Source: Burkholderia sp. FERM BP-3421
GTDB taxonomy: Bacteria > Pseudomonadota > Gammaproteobacteria > Burkholderiales > Burkholderiaceae
Length of the DNA: 64,000 nucleotides
Assembly (NCBI RefSeq): GCF_028657905.1
Contig: NZ_CP117782.1
Coordinates: 1,984,001-2,048,000 of the forward strand
Direction: 5' to 3'
Shown one piece after another: positions 45,845 to 53,079 of the stretch. Both the position numbers and the translations under genes were made by a program. Every line of letters starts with the position of its first letter. The stretch's first letter is position 1. The notes beneath the pieces were generated by a model. That model searched no databases and was not told the origin of the DNA. It saw only the letters and a list, made by a program, of their open reading frames with translations.

Positions 45845-45962
45845 CCTGCCTCCCGAGAACCACCGAGGGGTCTGCTCTGTCGCTGCATGCTCCTTCGGAG
45901 TAGAGACAGGCGGCCCAGTTTCGACGCTGCGTTCAGGGAATATAGTTTTGGAGGCGCGAAAA

Positions 45963-46322
45963 ATGTTGCCGACAACACGCAAGAATTTGCGCGGAAAGAG
46001 AAAAGAGATCGGAGCTGAATATCCCTTGGCAATCGCCATGGCACTCAAAGAAGAGCTCGGCGGCTCTCGGCAGGCGATCAAAAAGCTCGCCCGGTGGACC
46101 GGTGCGAGCGAGAGAACGGTCCAAAATTGGCTAGGCGGCGTGCGCGGCCCAAGCGGCCCACACCTAGTGGCCTTGGCGAAGCATTCCTCCGCCGTCCACT
46201 TCGCCTACCTTTCCATGACCGGTAGAACGGACGAGCCAGAGGTGGACGTCAGCACATCAGTGGTCTTGCTTCGAGAGGCTCTCTCTTTGCTGACCGCCTG
46301 TCGCCGTTCAGAGTTGAGCTGA
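45963..46322 (+). CDS. small HTH DNA-binding protein, divergent from the recombinase
   Basis: This 119-residue protein starts MLPTTRKNLRGKRKEIGAEYP. A GGAGG site lies eight bases upstream. The HTH reads GSRQAIKKLARWTGASERTVQNWLGGVRGPSGPHLVALAKHS, an XRE-like fold. It is divergent from the recombinase-ParB-ParB operon with a 118-base shared promoter region, so it is the probable regulator of that cassette. Confidence 0.75.
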   Translation: MLPTTRKNLRGKRKEIGAEYPLAIAMALKEELGGSRQAIKKLARWTGASERTVQNWLGGVRGPSGPHLVALAKHSSAVHFAYLSMTGRTDEPEVDVSTSVVLLREALSLLTACRRSELS

Positions 46323-46626
46323 CTTGGCTGGGGCAAATACTAGCTGCATGGATATTGGTAAGTTAGAACCATCGTTCGTGCACCTTTGTATCTACATGCC
46401 GCAACTGGTCGGTTTGTACCACTTACATGAAACTGTCTTTCGATTTCACGTCTTCACAGATTCACACCTGATCCGGCGGCTACCGGCTTCCGCTCTAGCT
46501 GGCCGTAATGTCCAAAACCGAACCCTTTCGAACATAGATACACAACCCTGTCCATAAATAAGGCCTCGCCCATTTCGTACATAGGCTATGATTCGGACGT
46601 CCTTTTCGAACAGCCCGGAGTGCAAT
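46323..46626. other. 304-base gap before the resolvase gene; possible res site
   Basis: No gene is supported. The gap is AT-richer toward the resolvase and contains imperfect repeats around CGAACA (TTTCGAACATAG and TTTTCGAACAG) that could be resolvase-binding half-sites. This reading is tentative. Confidence 0.3.
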
Positions 46627-47202
46627 ATGTCGCGAACCTTCGCATACGCCCGCGTCAGCACGACAGATCAAACGCCAGCGAACCAACTCCGCGAGATCGA
46701 AGCGGCAGGCTTCACTGTCGACAAGCGCCGGGTCGTTACCGAAAGTATCTCGGGTAGCATCAGCGCGGATCAGAGGCCGGGATTCGCTGAGCTACTTCTC
46801 AAGATGGAAGAAGGTGATGTGTTGATCGTGACGAAGCTCGACCGACTTGGCCGGAATGCGATGGACGTGCGCGCAACCGTCGAAACTTTGGCAGATCGCG
46901 GCATCCGGATTCATTGCCTCGCGTTAGGCGGCGTCGACCTAACCAGCGCGGCCGGCCGCATGACCATGCAGGTATTGAATGCCGTCGCCGAGTTTGAACG
47001 CGATTTGTTGATCGAGCGGACTCAAGCCGGCATTGCAAGAGCAAAGGCCGAAGGGAAAGCGATCGGCCGGCCGTCCGCACTATCCAAACAACAGCAGGAC
47101 AATGTTCGGCAACAGCTAAGCCAAGGAGCGAGTGTGGCAAGCCTCGCGAGACTATACGGCACGAGCCGACAAACGATCATGCGGGCGCGGGACGTCGGTT
47201 AA
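46627..47202 (+). CDS. serine resolvase/invertase (Tn3 resolvase type)
   Basis: This 191-residue protein starts MSRTFAYARVSTTDQTPANQ, with catalytic Ser11, the LIVTKLDRLGRNAMD motif and the AEFERDLLIERTQAGIARAKAEGK helix. A C-terminal HTH for site binding follows (SQGASVASLARLYGTSRQTIMRAR). GGAG lies seven bases before the ATG. It could resolve dimers of the circular form or be left from a Tn3-like transposon; no transposase is adjacent. Length and residues are complete. Confidence 0.92.
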   Translation: MSRTFAYARVSTTDQTPANQLREIEAAGFTVDKRRVVTESISGSISADQRPGFAELLLKMEEGDVLIVTKLDRLGRNAMDVRATVETLADRGIRIHCLALGGVDLTSAAGRMTMQVLNAVAEFERDLLIERTQAGIARAKAEGKAIGRPSALSKQQQDNVRQQLSQGASVASLARLYGTSRQTIMRARDVG

Positions 47203-47356
47203 GAGTCGATCCTTTCAAATACCCTTTCGGATTCGTTCGACGCCAGCCCGCGCCGCAGCGGGACGGCGGCGGCATGGGATATTTTTGCGCGCAGCGTTCC
47301 AGACGAAGAGGAAAACTTTCAAGACCCGCCGTAGAGTGCTATCTGTTCGATCAGAT

Positions 47357-47470
47357 GTCTCCAACATTGTCTCCAAAAAATAGTCAGTTTGGAGATATAT
47401 TTGGAGATACGCGGAGCCTTGCTGGACAAGACGAACAGGCCGGAATGCGCGCTTATCTCCAAATCTCCAG
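47357..47470. repeat. iteron cluster B: six copies of the TTGGAGA(C/T) octamer
   Basis: GTCTCCAA at 47357 and 47369, TTGGAGAT at 47389 and 47401, ATCTCCAA at 47455 and ATCTCCAG at 47463. Copies face both ways, the pairs are 8-12 bases apart, and the stretch 47377-47412 is AT-rich. This is the same word as in cluster A near the other end. Together they suggest origin and control sites for the element's primase-helicase. The rest of 47203-47720 holds no supported gene. Confidence 0.65.
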
Positions 47471-47720
47471 CAAGTTTTGCTTCCGCGACAAGGCGACGTG
47501 GATGGATGACGTCGTTGCGCAAGGATTGCCACTCCGCGCAGCAAGGCTGCACATGACAACAACCGCACGATAACGGGACGCCAGAATGACCGAGCATGTA
47601 CGCAGAAGACGTAGGCCTAACCGGACTAGCAGGGCAACACAATCGACGACCGCCCTCACCAACGCGCCGCATTCGCAGAATGCAGGAAGTGTTGCGAATC
47701 AGCCTCGCACCCAGAGGCCA

Positions 47721-49193
47721 ATGGAACGGCATACGCGACTAAGCTTCGATGAGGCAAAACTCCAATCTATTTATCAAGAACTGCGTGACGGATGGATGCT
47801 AGAAGCAAAATCCGAAGACAGCCAAAGATATTTCTTTTACATCGACGAAGTCGAGTCCATAAAAGCCGGGCGAAAGTCCTACGTGATCGGCAGAAAAGGC
47901 ACTGGGAAAACGGCAATCTCTGAGCATTTGCTCTCGATTTCAAACTACAAGACTTTCTGCGACAGATTGTCGTTCAAAAACTTCCCATTCAACGAGCTCT
48001 ACTCAAAAAACAACGATAAATACAAGTCGCCCAACCAATACATAACGATCTGGAAATATATAATTTATAGCTATATTTGCAGATTGATGGCGACCAACCA
48101 GAATATTGAGTCTGGAATCCGAGATGCTCTCTCGAAAGTCTTTCTTCACGATCCAGCCAAGACGCTAGCTAGCTGGGTGCACAAATGGACTGGCACGGAC
48201 TTCAATCTCAGCGTCTTGGGAATAGGAGGCGGCGTAAAAGGTCAAATTATCAAAGACCAACCTGATTGGATTTCGCGCGTCGACACGCTCGAAAGAATTA
48301 TCTCAGACAACATCGACTCCTCGACCTACTACATTCTGTTTGATGAGCTCGACGAAGATTACCGAGACATCACCGACAAAGCTCAACATGAAAACTACAC
48401 ATTCCTCCTGACGGGGTTGTTCAAGGCGGTGCAGGATGTGAAATCGGTATTCCGCCAAACCGGGGCAAATCTATTTCCGATTATCTTTTTACGAGATGAC
48501 ATCTACGATCTCATTGACGATAACGACAAAACAAAATGGGATGACTTCAAAATAGATCTCAACTGGAACGAAGACAAAATAAAACGATTGCTGGCTTTTC
48601 GCCTATCCAAGGCATTCGACAAGAATGGCGTAATCCTGCCGTTTCCTGATGCATGGAACGCAATATTCTCCGCAACATTAATCAGCCCTGGCGGCGGATA
48701 CGGCAAACCAATGCCCGTATACAATTATATAAGCAGAAGCACTCAACTTAGACCACGCGACTATGTTCGATTCCTTAAAGTCTGCGCGGAAAGAGCACTG
48801 GAAAAAGATAAAATACGACGAATCGGCGAGCGCGTAGTAAAAGACGCAGACAAGGCCTTCTCCAACTATCTCAGAAGCGAGCTAGTTGATGAAATCAGGG
48901 GCGTGATCCCAGATATTGCCCAAGTCTTCGGCGTTTTTTCCGAGCTAAGAACGCAAACAATGAAGATCGAAGATTTTCGACGCGTATATAGCAAACAGGC
49001 GACCGAGAAAGGATTCTCACAAACCGATGTTGACTGGGTGCTCCAGATTCTTTTTCTATTTAGCGTCATAGGAAACCAACCAAAGCAAATAAATCAACAA
49101 GTCTTTAGATATAAAAACAAAGACGCAAATCTCAACTTCAACGAACCCATAGTCGTTCACCGGGGGCTCTTCAAATCCCTTCAAATAATATAG
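47721..49193 (+). CDS. P-loop ATPase, Sll1717/FunZ-like family
   Basis: The protein of 490 residues starts MERHTRLSFDEAKLQSIYQEL. It has Walker A GRKGTGKT at about 57-64 and Walker B YYILFDELDEDY at about 204-215, with a helical C-terminal half and no membrane segments. This fits the poorly characterised Sll1717/FunZ STAND-like ATPases often found in mobile DNA, some near defence genes. The gene is strikingly AT-rich with many AAA, ATA and ATT codons, unlike any neighbour, so it is a recent import. An upstream in-frame ATG at 47586 would add 45 low-complexity residues; AGAGG lies just before the chosen ATG. A terminator follows. Confidence 0.8.
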   Translation: MERHTRLSFDEAKLQSIYQELRDGWMLEAKSEDSQRYFFYIDEVESIKAGRKSYVIGRKGTGKTAISEHLLSISNYKTFCDRLSFKNFPFNELYSKNNDKYKSPNQYITIWKYIIYSYICRLMATNQNIESGIRDALSKVFLHDPAKTLASWVHKWTGTDFNLSVLGIGGGVKGQIIKDQPDWISRVDTLERIISDNIDSSTYYILFDELDEDYRDITDKAQHENYTFLLTGLFKAVQDVKSVFRQTGANLFPIIFLRDDIYDLIDDNDKTKWDDFKIDLNWNEDKIKRLLAFRLSKAFDKNGVILPFPDAWNAIFSATLISPGGGYGKPMPVYNYISRSTQLRPRDYVRFLKVCAERALEKDKIRRIGERVVKDADKAFSNYLRSELVDEIRGVIPDIAQVFGVFSELRTQTMKIEDFRRVYSKQATEKGFSQTDVDWVLQILFLFSVIGNQPKQINQQVFRYKNKDANLNFNEPIVVHRGLFKSLQII

Positions 49194-49284
49194 ATATGCA
49201 GTTGCCACGATACGTCGCTCATCCTTGGCACCCGGAGAGCGACGGATAACGGCAAATGTTGTACCGAAATTGCCCTGATAAGCG

Positions 49285-49323
49285 AGGGCGGTCGTTTGCA
49301 TACCGTGACCGGGCGACCGCCCT
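49285..49323 (+). terminator. terminator of the ATPase gene
   Basis: AGGGCGGTCG (49285-49294) pairs perfectly with CGACCGCCCT (49314-49323) around a 19-base loop, followed by TTATCTT. It lies 92 bases after the ATPase stop. The rest of 49194-49446 holds no gene. Confidence 0.6.
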
Positions 49324-49446
49324 TTATCTTCGATAAGAGCCTACGATGACCCGATCACCTGATGGGCCGCACTGTCTGTTTCGGATCCCCCATGCTCTTT
49401 CTTGTGAGCAGGTGGAACCGCCGTCAGCCCCTTAGCCGATCACCTC

Positions 49447-49466
49447 GTTGGTACATTTGTTGGTAT
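49447..49466. promoter_or_regulatory. right integrase arm-type sites
   Basis: GTTGGTAC (49447-49454) and GTTGGTAT (49459-49466) repeat the octamer found three times at the left end. They lie 36 bases inside the right attachment site. Confidence 0.6.
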
Positions 49467-49501
49467 TTCGACCTGAAGAGTCCTCAAACGCCGCTCCAGT
49501 T

Positions 49502-49533
49502 ATACAGATATGAATTCTGTCGGGGGACCAGCC
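49502..49533 (+). repeat. right attachment site (attR), decayed tRNA-Arg 3' fragment
   Basis: The segment from ATACAG to ACCAGCC matches the tRNA T arm and acceptor end with about seven substitutions and one missing G. The last 20 bases are nearly identical to the left copy. The IS256-family element begins at the next base. Confidence 0.7.
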
Positions 49534-49558
49534 GGACCTGTCCGCATTTTTGTGGGCG
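49534..49558 (+). repeat. IS left terminal inverted repeat
   Basis: GGACCTGTCCG followed by four variable bases and TTTGTGGGCG; it matches the right end at 21 or 22 of 25 positions. Confidence 0.9.
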
Positions 49559-49579
49559 AGGCGGTTGAACAACCAGTGA

Positions 49580-50854
49580 TCAGCGGGCTTGCGTAAATCG
49601 CTCCCCGAACAGAATAGCAAACTGGTTCATCGCGGATTTCCAGTCGAAGGTCGTTCGTACCGACTTGGCCAGCACGTTGCGCAGCGCGAGCCAGAGCAGT
49701 TTGACGGCGGCTTCGTCGTGTGGGAAGTGACCGCGGGTCTTGATGATCTTGCGCAGTTGCATGTTCAAACTCTCAATGGCGTTTGTGGTGTAAACCACTC
49801 GCCGAATGTCCGGCGGAAACACGAAGAACGGTGTGACGTGCTCCCAGGCGCGCTGCCAGCACTGGACGATCATCGGATACTTGTTTCCCCATGGACCCTC
49901 GGCGAAATCCTGTAGCGCTTGCTGGGCCGCTTGCGCACTGGCCGCGGCATAGATCGGGCGCAACGCTCTGGCGAGTACGCTGCGATCCTTGTAGCTGGCA
50001 AACTCCAAACTATTACGGATCAGATGCACGATGCAGGTCTGCACGGTAGTCTGGGGATAAACCGTGCCGATTGCCTCGGGAAGTCCTTTCAGACCGTCAA
50101 CCACGGCAATCAGAATATCCTGGCAGCCGCGTACCTTCAGTTCATTGAATACCTTGAGCCAGAACTTGGCGCCCTCGGTCTGCTCGATCCACAGCCCCAG
50201 CACGTCGCGCTGGCCGTCAGCCTGGATGCCCAGTGCCAGATACACGGCCTTGTTGCTGACGATTCCGTCATCGCGGATCTTGACCCGCAGCGCGTCGAAG
50301 AACACCACCGGATACATTGTTTCGAGCGGCCGGCTTTGCCAGGCGAAAGCCTCGGCCATGACCTCGTCGGTTACCGAACTGATGAAATCGGGAGACACCT
50401 CGGTACCGTAGCTCTCTGCCAGAAACGCTTGAATCTCGCGTACGCTCATGCCGCGCGCGTACATCGCGATGATGCGCTCATCGAAACCGGTAAAGCGGCG
50501 CTCGTGCTTGGGAATCAGGATTGGCTCGAAGCTACCGTCGCGATCACGAGGCACTTCGACCCGGACCGGGCCGCGCTCCGTCATGACCGTCTTGCCGCTG
50601 GCACCGTTGCGCTCGTTGGCCTGTCCAGGTGGCTTGGGCTGTCCGGACGGGTAACCCAGGTGCAAATTCATCTCAGCACCCATGGCGCGCTCGATGAGTG
50701 CCTTGTTGAAGGCCAGCATCAGGTTCTGCACCTCGGCTGGCGTCATTGGACCAGTAACCAACTGGTCAAGCAGTTCTTTGGGCAGGTCCGGCAGCGGGCC
50801 CCGCTCCGCCGCCTGCGCAGCGGCTGTTCGTTTTTTCGGCATCGGCATATCCAT
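49580..50854 (-). CDS. IS256-family transposase
   Basis: The protein of 424 residues starts MDMPMPKKRTAAAQAAERG and is the expected full length for this family. DDE-domain marks are VVFFDALRVKIRDDG (first Asp), LIAVVDGLKGLPEAI (second Asp) and YTTNAIESLNMQLRK (Glu), with QTCIVHLIRNSLEFASYKDR between. It moves the IS by cut/copy transposition through a circular intermediate. AGAGGT lies about eight bases before the ATG. The gene is intact, so it may still be active. Confidence 0.95.
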   Translation of the reverse strand: MDMPMPKKRTAAAQAAERGPLPDLPKELLDQLVTGPMTPAEVQNLMLAFNKALIERAMGAEMNLHLGYPSGQPKPPGQANERNGASGKTVMTERGPVRVEVPRDRDGSFEPILIPKHERRFTGFDERIIAMYARGMSVREIQAFLAESYGTEVSPDFISSVTDEVMAEAFAWQSRPLETMYPVVFFDALRVKIRDDGIVSNKAVYLALGIQADGQRDVLGLWIEQTEGAKFWLKVFNELKVRGCQDILIAVVDGLKGLPEAIGTVYPQTTVQTCIVHLIRNSLEFASYKDRSVLARALRPIYAAASAQAAQQALQDFAEGPWGNKYPMIVQCWQRAWEHVTPFFVFPPDIRRVVYTTNAIESLNMQLRKIIKTRGHFPHDEAAVKLLWLALRNVLAKSVRTTFDWKSAMNQFAILFGERFTQAR

Positions 50855-50868
50855 GACTTTTACCTCTC

Positions 50869-51369
50869 ATGATATGCCCCGCCCACAAAATCCCGGACAG
50901 GTCCTTCGAACTCAACAGCAAAAGCACATCGTTTCTGAACTGTCCTGGCGTTGGCATGCTGCCCGCGTTCTCCGGCAGAGATAGCGGGCGCGACAATCCT
51001 AACGCGACGGGCATCGAAACGATCGGGCCTATTCCGAAAGGCACGTATTACATCGTTGACAGGCAATCTGGCGGCCGCCTAGGGTGGCTGCATGACGCTT
51101 GGGGCCAACACGGCTTTGGCAGTACCGACCACACCCAGTGGTTTATGCTGTGGAACAAGGACACCGGCGATTCGACATACGTCGGAAAAATCAAACGCGG
51201 CCAGTTTCGCCTACACCCGGTCGGCCGCATGCGACTTAGCGAAGGCTGCATCACCGTCACGAACCCAACGACCTTCTATAAATTCGCCGAGTTCTTGCGA
51301 AAGAATGGGGCCGATTTGCCTGTTCCCGGGTCGAACCTCAAAGCCTACGGAACGGTTGAAGTGAAATGA
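50869..51369 (+). CDS. Tlde1-like (DUF2778) peptidoglycan-targeting effector with IS-derived N-terminus
   Basis: This 166-residue protein reads FELNSKSTSFLNCPGVGMLPAFSG, GPIPKGTYYIVDRQSGGRLGWL and FRLHPVGRMRLSEGCITV, the DUF2778/Tlde1 L,D-transpeptidase-like fold with His116 and Cys127 as the likely catalytic pair. Tlde1 proteins are type VI secretion effectors that attack tetrapeptide stems of peptidoglycan. Residues 1-12 (MICPAHKIPDRS) are encoded by the IS end, and native sequence begins at Phe13, so only a few original residues were lost. The next gene overlaps by ATGA and is the probable immunity gene. Whether it is still expressed depends on a promoter in the IS. Confidence 0.85.
   Translation: MICPAHKIPDRSFELNSKSTSFLNCPGVGMLPAFSGRDSGRDNPNATGIETIGPIPKGTYYIVDRQSGGRLGWLHDAWGQHGFGSTDHTQWFMLWNKDTGDSTYVGKIKRGQFRLHPVGRMRLSEGCITVTNPTTFYKFAEFLRKNGADLPVPGSNLKAYGTVEVK
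50880..50904 (-). repeat. IS right terminal inverted repeat, translated as part of the Tlde1-like ORF
   Basis: Its complement reads GGACCTGTCCG, four variable bases, TTTGTGGGCG. The repeat is read in frame from the ATG at 50869. Confidence 0.9.
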
Positions 51370-51653
51370 AAAAATTTGGCCGCATTGCACTGAGCATTTT
51401 CGTCACCCTCATCGGCGGGTGGATACTCGGCAATGCCATCATCAACCTTCCCATGAACATGCCCAGCCTGCTCGACGACGGGTTGCGCGCACTGTTGCAC
51501 GTGACAGGGCATGACGAACTTGCGAACCCTGACGACATGCCGGTACTCGGCATGACCGCAGTTCTTATCGCGTCGACCCTCGTTGTTGGTGCAATCGTAT
51601 GGGCGGTGAATATCGCAATCGCGCGCACGCAGACCACCCGCGCACGCACCTGA
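51366..51653 (+). CDS. putative immunity protein for the Tlde1-like effector
   Basis: The 95-residue protein starts MKKFGRIALSIFVTLIGGWILG. It has a transmembrane segment or uncleaved signal at about 7-25 and a second at about 62-84 (MTAVLIASTLVVGAIVWAV), leaving a loop of about 35 residues that should face the periplasm. Its ATG overlaps the effector stop (ATGA). Tlde1 effectors are typically followed by a membrane or periplasmic immunity protein, so the role is inferred from position and topology. No named family is recognised. Confidence 0.7.
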   Translation: MKKFGRIALSIFVTLIGGWILGNAIINLPMNMPSLLDDGLRALLHVTGHDELANPDDMPVLGMTAVLIASTLVVGAIVWAVNIAIARTQTTRART

Positions 51654-51865
51654 CCGGCCGCCCTGTTTCCCATTAGCGGTCGCCGCATCCTGGCACATCC
51701 GACCGCACCGCGCAGACGTAAGCCTGCAACACCTTCAATTTGTCGATCTCGCGTTGGTCGTCGGCCGCGACGGCGAAAACGCGTTCCGCAGTCGCTCGGT
51801 CGACGTCCGCATAGGCGGCGGCTCCATCGCCCACGCCGGCGGCGCCGGCAACCCACGCAGCACGT

Positions 51866-52573
51866 GTGATTGAAGGCACGCCGGTACTGATGGCCGGACA
51901 GCCCATCACTCGCCAGCGGCTAACAGATTTCGTCTCCGCAGCGGCGAAACATGTCGGGCACTTGGGATTCATTCATGAGCGCGCGATTTTCTCCGCCCCC
52001 GGCACGGTCGCGTGGTGGACGCCAGCAGGACAGCGTCGGGTGTGGTTTTCCGCTGCTGAACCGATCGGCACTCGATCCGCAGTAACGCAACACCCCGCGT
52101 TGCTGTTTATTGCAAACGGAAAAGAGCGGTTCGTGTTCGCACTTACCGACAACAGCCGTCCCACCGCCGACACGCAACTGTACCAGGCGCCGTATTTCAA
52201 CGTCAGCAATAGCGGCTGGATCTGCACTGGCAACGTCGACGTCACAAGCAATCCAAACGCGGCAGACATTGAACACTACGAAACCAACGAGTTTTTCCGC
52301 AGCAGGTTCACCCACCCGAACGCCGCGAAATTGATCAAGGGCGGCAGCGCAACCGCCCTGTGGGCGCAGTTACTCGACGGAGCTGAGTTCCCGACCAAGC
52401 ACCTCATACGGAGCAACCTGTCCGTCGCCGCCGCCAATCAACGTCAACCGGCCTCCCCTCACTCGCGATCGCAAGTACCCCCGGGACCACATGTGTCGGG
52501 GCAGTTCCTTCTTGCTTGCATAAGTTCCGAAGATAACCTGGGTCGACAACTGCACCACAAATGGCATCCTTAA
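51866..52573 (+). pseudogene. PRTRC system protein B remnant (Prok-E2 family D)
   Basis: The frame contains VAWWTPAGQRRVWF, HPALLFIANG, LYQAPYFNVSNSGWICTGNVDV and EFFRSRFTHPNAAKLIKGG, the core of PRTRC protein B. In full systems it occurs with a ThiF/E1-like protein, a ParB homologue and others on plasmids and islands. Here the expected N-terminal 40 or so residues are missing: an in-frame TAG lies near 51812 and the only start is a GTG at 51866. The last 45 residues look like unrelated read-through. No other PRTRC gene is present. A decayed fragment of a lost element is the best reading. Confidence 0.7.
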
Positions 52574-52676
52574 GGAATCCATCAGATTTCCAATATCTGT
52601 CGCGTACTAGCTGCATCGAAAAATCCCCCCGCTACAATAACCGGCTGGTGAAGCCTGAGGACCGGGTGCTCTAGTC

Positions 52677-53063
52677 ATGCAAGACAACACATGGGAACGC
52701 CTGGAGGCGTTTGCACGAGAAGAGCTTGGGCGCCCTCTGTTCGGTGGAGCGCTGACTTTTAGTCCGGAATCCAGACTTGAGCAGGATCTAGGTTTAACGG
52801 GCCTCGATGCGGTCGAATTCATCGAGAAATGGGCGACAACGTTCAACGTGGAAATCCGGGACTTTCCACACCGCCGCTACTTCGGCCCCGAGGGGCAAGA
52901 ACTGCTGTCGTCGGTGATTGGGCTGTTCTCGAAGCGCCTTCGCAAACCGGAACGGATTCCGTTGACCCTAGGCATGCTTGCTGAAGCGACGCGACTCGGA
53001 AAATGGGATACGGACGCAGTTGAAGCTGCTGCGGGATGGCTTCCACATGCGCCGTCCCTCTGA
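52677..53063 (+). CDS. DUF1493-family (acyl-carrier-like) protein
   Basis: This 128-residue protein starts MQDNTWERLEAFAREELGR. It has the DUF1493 pattern SRLEQDLGLTGLDAVEFIEKWATTFNVEIRDF, YFGPEG and the C-terminal PLTLGMLAEATRLGKW. The fold resembles acyl carrier proteins, but the Asp-Ser-Leu phosphopantetheine motif is replaced by GLDAVEF, so it probably carries no acyl group. Such genes occur next to toxins and effectors in accessory regions and may be immunity-like. The start has no strong ribosome site. A small membrane protein follows 16 bases later. Confidence 0.82.
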   Translation: MQDNTWERLEAFAREELGRPLFGGALTFSPESRLEQDLGLTGLDAVEFIEKWATTFNVEIRDFPHRRYFGPEGQELLSSVIGLFSKRLRKPERIPLTLGMLAEATRLGKWDTDAVEAAAGWLPHAPSL

Positions 53064-53079
53064 CGGCGAGTCGCGTTGA

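Larger units (their letters stand above)
29742..49533 (+). mobile_element. integrative element at tRNA-Arg(CCT), about 19.8 kb
   Basis: The left boundary is the 3' part of the tRNA gene, and the integrase reads inward from it, as in P4-type islands. The right boundary is a decayed copy of the tRNA 3' end at 49502-49533. GTTGGTAT-type motifs occur three times beside the left end and twice just inside the right end. The content is typical of such elements: integrase, AlpA and Rha regulators, primase-helicase, H-NS-like protein, recombinases and candidate defence genes. Sequence inside is less GC-rich than the flanks. No conjugation or virion genes are seen, so transfer would need a helper. Confidence 0.85.
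49534..50904 (-). mobile_element. IS256-family insertion sequence, 1371 bp
   Basis: Terminal inverted repeats of 25 bases bound one transposase gene. The flanks are GACCAGCC on the left and TTCGAACT on the right, so there is no 8-bp target duplication. The left end abuts the attR of the integrative element and the right end lies in the first codons of a Tlde1-like gene. The missing duplication points to an IS-mediated deletion or recombination between two copies. Confidence 0.9.

Noticed and set aside
44276..46081. Recombinase start at 46081
   Set aside because: The extra 79 residues would overlap the well-supported divergent HTH gene and lack family similarity; the GTG at 45844 has a strong ribosome site.
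47586..47720. 45-residue N-terminal extension of the AT-rich ATPase
   Set aside because: It is a low-complexity Arg/Thr/Asn reading with GC-rich codons unlike the rest of the gene; the ATG at 47721 fits the distance to Walker A better, though the longer start cannot be excluded.
51673..51972. 99-codon minus-strand frame ending CAVRSDVPGCGDR, thought of as a phage lysis lipoprotein tail
   Set aside because: The C-terminal part looks gene-like but there is no signal peptide or start, and it overlaps the PRTRC B remnant; at most a fragment.
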